This document shows, in pieces, positions 60,781 to 64,000 of a stretch of DNA of 64,000 bases. The stretch lies in the NCBI RefSeq assembly GCF_008831285.2, contig NW_022204507.1, positions 3,883,017 through 3,947,016 on the forward strand. Direction: 5' to 3'. Position 1 is the stretch's first letter; each line of letters opens with the position of its first letter. This stretch comes from Nymphaea colorata (lineage: Eukaryota > Streptophyta > Magnoliopsida > Nymphaeales > Nymphaeaceae). The translations under genes were made by a program, and so were the position numbers. The notes below the pieces were generated by a model. That model was given only the letters and a program-made list of their open reading frames with translations, searched no databases and was not told the DNA's origin.

Positions 60781-61648
60781 TGGCCTTGCGTTCCACAATA
60801 AAGACATGCCCTGGTATCTCTATAACACCTTTTATCAGGGTGTTGGCGATGACATTTAGGGCATTCGTCGTCCCGCCTGTATGCTGATGGCCTCTGTCTC
60901 TTGAATCTGTCCCCTTGGTTCACCCTGTCACTGCACCTTCTCTTGAACATGTCTAGCCTCGACTTGGATCCCAGAAATTCACTCCTCCTATCTGTCCCTT
61001 CTGTCCTGTTCCAGTCTTCTTCGAAACGTGTAGCCATGTCAATTACGTCGTCCAGATCTCTTGGATACCCGTCTTTCAGTCCTCTAATGAACTTATTTAC
61101 TCTGTCCATGTCAGCAGTGTATAAATGGGGGCAGTACTTTTCCAAGTGTCTAAATTTGATGACGTATTTGTGTAGACTCATACTCCTCTGTTGAAGCTCC
61201 AAGAATTCCTACGTGTTTCTCTCATGTGAAGGTTGGGATGTAGGCATGTGTGAATGCTTCCTTGAATTCTTCCCATGTCGCTTTGTGATTTGCAAATTTC
61301 ACTTCATGTTGGGTCTGCCACCATTCCTCAGCATCGCCTTTTTGCATAAAGGTGCCATACCGAACCTTCTTGTTGTCAGGACCCTTTCAGGGTGGTAAAG
61401 ATCTTCTCAGTTTCTTTGAGCCACTCTTTTGCATCGTCAGGAGTGCTTTTCCCATGAAACTTCAGAGGATGCAAGCTCATAAACTGTTGGTGAGTTGTGC
61501 CCCTTGCCTCACCATTCGTTGTCTCGTTTGTATCCGTACTTGTTCCTCCTGACGGAGCATTTTGCACCAGGCCATGCATCAATCCTATAATCATATGCAA
61601 AGTGTTCATGATAAATGCTTGCTGCTGTTGGATGTTTCCACCAAGCAT
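60780..61648 (-). pseudogene. Tekay copy 2 Gag
   Basis: Two open parts. The N-terminal part (61376-61648) contains LHPLKFHGKSTPDDAKEWLK and ETEKIFTTL, the capsid start. The C-terminal part (from 61202) contains FRHLEKYCPHLYTADMDRVN, FIRGLKDGYPRDL, an arginine-rich stretch, and CPKCHRQHPDKRCYRD. It ends with the knuckle CLYCGTQGHFIHES in which the last zinc Cys is Ser. Frames break between 61376 and 61202. Gag forms the virus-like particle. Confidence 0.85.
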
Positions 61649-61931
61649 CCAAAGTCCAGTAGGGTGAGTCTCGACGTTTCAGCTCCTGCTGCTACGAGGA
61701 GTTCTCCCTCTTGCACTGACACTCCCTCCTCTAGTGCATGCCATTGAAACTACACCACACGAAGGAAAGCAAAATATATCAATGGTATTCATAAGTAAAG
61801 AAATTCACTAGAACTACCACAAAACTATGAAACTCAATATTCACAACAAAACAAAAACACCCTTCTTTAACAGGCTTGGTTGACCTTTACTCCGCTTGTG
61901 ATCAACCTTGGCATTGGACATTGACTCTAAA

Positions 61932-61950
61932 CACTGGGCTCTGATACCAA
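61932..61950 (-). promoter_or_regulatory. Tekay copy 2 primer-binding site
   Basis: On the minus strand TTGGTATCAGAGCCCAGTG follows the LTR end CGTGACA within a few bases; it is a perfect initiator-Met-type primer site. Confidence 0.85.
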
Positions 61951-61953
61951 AGT

Positions 61954-64000
61954 TGTCACGACCCAATTTTTTGACACCAATTTTTTTTTTTTCATTTCAA
62001 CAATAGCGGAAGCAACATTGAGTCATAACCAAAACATAAAGAAATCAGACACTATTTTATTTCAATAAGAAAATACTTGGACCCAAACAAGAATAAAATA
62101 AACACAAGCCCAAAACCGACGGAGTGTCCAGAATGCTGACGCCCATCCATCACAAGACTGAGGTTGTCACTCCAAGAGGCAAAATCTATCAAGGAATACC
62201 TGTAGAGATAGAAAGAAGGGTCATAAATCCTCTGAGTATGGAAAAATCCATCCATGAATGGAACATGGCCCAACAAAATAACATTTCACTTTTGTAAAAC
62301 AAATATCTTCAAATCTTAACACATATTAGAGTTACGTCACATTATCAAAAACAAAACGAGGTGTGCACAACCTCCAAAATTTTGTAGGCTTCCAACCGTG
62401 GTTCTCTGACAATGTCATGGTCATCGTGCCGAGCAACAACATAAATCCTCGTGGGCAGAGCAGAACATATCTTCACCAAGCGATCCAACAGATCGAGGGC
62501 ACCTACAGTGAAGCCTCCTGAGATATCCCAGATCGTCGTTGCAGCAGAATGGCCCCTCTAGGAACCCGATTTGAGGGACCAGGAGACGCCTCGCTCCCAA
62601 ACAGAAACAGAACAGAACCCCAGGCACTTGTGCCGCCCAATACCCTATGGACCCTCCAGTATAGAAAGAGGAGTGTGCGACAACAGTGAGCTATTGCACA
62701 CCACTACCTCCGGGACAAAACCAACACTGGGCAAAAACTCAAGCTCGCACTCACATAAACCATTGCACACAGTCCATGTTTCGCCCTCAAATTTCAAAAG
62801 TGAGGGTATAAACAAAACAAAGGCATTAAAAAGCAAATACAACATAACATTTTGCTTTTTCACCGAAATTGCAAACAATTTAATAAAAATCTTCTTTTGG
62901 AAATTTTAAGGACTTAAAGGGTACCTATTCGTAATTTCGTAAGAATTCTTCAGTGCTGATGCAAATAACTTTCGCAGACTCCTTTTTAAAGATGTTTTTA
63001 GCAAAAATGTCGCAGCATGCATTTATAAAAATTATAACAGCTCTTTCCAAAATTTGCTAATAAGATGGACCCACTTTGAAATTTTTGAAATGAAATAAAT
63101 TCGTTCAAGCCCAACCCTTTTCTCATTTTCTTGCTGGTTTTCTCTCTCCTCACGAGAGCTACTCCTTCCTCTCATTCAACTGACGGTGGCTTCCACCACT
63201 CTTCCACACCCAAAACCAGAAAGCTCTTTGTCTCATGCAACAACTCCTTTTTTCTTCTTCCTGTTCATCCGGCAGTGGAGCCTTCATCCATCTTCAACAA
63301 AAAACCAGCCCGAGTGTGAGAAGGAGTTCCATCCTCCTCTCTCATTTTTCCTAGCATGCAACAGAGACAGGGGAAGGGATTACGGTAGATCCTTTCTCTT
63401 CCAGTCGATGGGGAGAAGGGAGGGCCATCAGCCGTTCCTCTGTCCAGCGGCAGCGGCAGCTGCCACCAACCCAACCAAGAAAAAATACGGTGGTGAATCC
63501 TTGCGACTCATCTTACTCTCTGTCAACGTAAGGAGAGTTGTTGGTAGGTTCCATGGGAATCAACGGTGGACTGGTTGAGGGCAACCAGTCTCTCACGGTA
63601 TTCCCCTCTCTCGAAGTCCTTTGGTAATAGCAAGAGCGAAGAGAAACTAGAGAACATCCCTTCTGTCGGCGTCCATGGCAAAGGAACAAAAAATCGTGGG
63701 TTTCATTGTTCACGAAGGTGGACGACCAAACAGGGTTTTCGACTAGCATCGGAGATTTGGGAATGTGGCAAAATCTCATGGGTATAAACCATAACCCCTT
63801 CATGTTTTTTTTTTCCTTTTGATGATGTATTAGGTTATGGTGTCGTTAGTGGTCTTGGTTCCAGGTGTTTCAAAACATAACTAGAACAGATAGGCCATAC
63901 CTTATATGTCTGAATCTAGCATGCTTTATCTCTAGAATCTCATGCTGGGATTCATTTCTAGGCATATGCATACATAGATTAACATGTTCTATACGAAATC
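61954..64000 (-). repeat. Tekay copy 2, right (5') LTR, cut by window end
   Basis: Corresponds to 46387-48430 of copy 1. Like that LTR it lacks the ~235-bp left-LTR segment (junction near 62808) and contains the ~85-bp segment near 62137-62220. By comparison with copy 1 about 480 bp of it lie beyond the window. Confidence 0.9.

Larger units (their letters stand above)
55158..64000 (-). mobile_element. Tekay/Del-type Ty3/gypsy retrotransposon, copy 2 (incomplete at both window and gap)
   Basis: Same element as 39046-48910, offset by about 15.5 kb: left LTR from the gap to 57241, internal region 57242-61953, right LTR from 61954 past the window end. Coding parts are better preserved than in copy 1, with open stretches of 322, 260 and 258 codons. 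It is still dead: protease active site DSTA instead of DSGA, a stop in the RT entry (59897-59899), the RT block MPFKLTNAP with Lys for Gly, and a broken integrase between its first two catalytic Asp. Confidence 0.9.

Overview
The window is nuclear DNA of a flowering plant. Evidence: genes split by long AT-rich introns with GT/AG junctions, a plant-specific cysteine-rich receptor-like kinase (CRK; two Gnk2/DUF26 domains, a membrane segment and a Ser/Thr kinase), and plant-type Ty1/copia and Tekay/Del chromovirus LTR elements. The sequence does not identify the species. No bacterial operon, CRISPR array, rRNA or tRNA gene was seen. No intact protein-coding gene was found: everything recognisable is a broken receptor-kinase copy or a transposable-element remnant.

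Layout. 1-9 kb: decayed copia RT/RNase H, a LINE RT scrap, an 84-bp minisatellite and otherwise unannotatable AT-rich DNA. 9.09-12.86 kb: a 3.8-kb PIF/Harbinger DNA transposon with terminal inverted repeats, a TTA target duplication and a transposase scrap. 14.2-16.9 kb: 5' part of a copia element (LTR, PBS, gag, mutated protease, partial integrase). 18.7-20.3 kb: 3' part of another copia element on the minus strand. 20.3-21.6 kb: GC-rich block with a gypsy-type Gag zinc knuckle. 21.6-23.1 kb: possible minus-strand exons of an unrecognised gene. 24.4-30.6 kb: CRK pseudogene copy 1, all seven exons traceable. 31-36 kb: unrecognised, partly LTR-like DNA. 36.2-38.4 kb: 5' part of a third copia element. 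39.0-48.9 kb: complete-length Tekay-type LTR retrotransposon on the minus strand (LTRs of 2.5-2.7 kb, gag-pro-RT-RH-INT-chromodomain). 48.9-54.65 kb: CRK pseudogene copy 2, with a 448-bp TRIM element in an intron and internal deletions that remove essential kinase parts. 55.06-55.16 kb: a 100-N assembly gap. 55.16-64.0 kb: a second copy of the same Tekay element, running off the window.

Reading the layers together. The CRK duplicated locally. A hAT-type MITE in intron 4 is present in both copies, so it predates that duplication. The TRIM and a ~140-bp insertion are only in copy 2, so they came later (or were lost from copy 1). The Tekay element then lies immediately upstream of CRK copy 2. 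The two Tekay copies resemble each other left-LTR to left-LTR and right-LTR to right-LTR, sharing LTR-specific indels. The pair therefore looks like one insertion later copied as a ~15.5-kb unit (or duplicated by the assembler), not two insertions. The N gap sits at that junction. Many single-base deletions in otherwise recognisable reading frames suggest decay, unpolished long-read sequence, or both.
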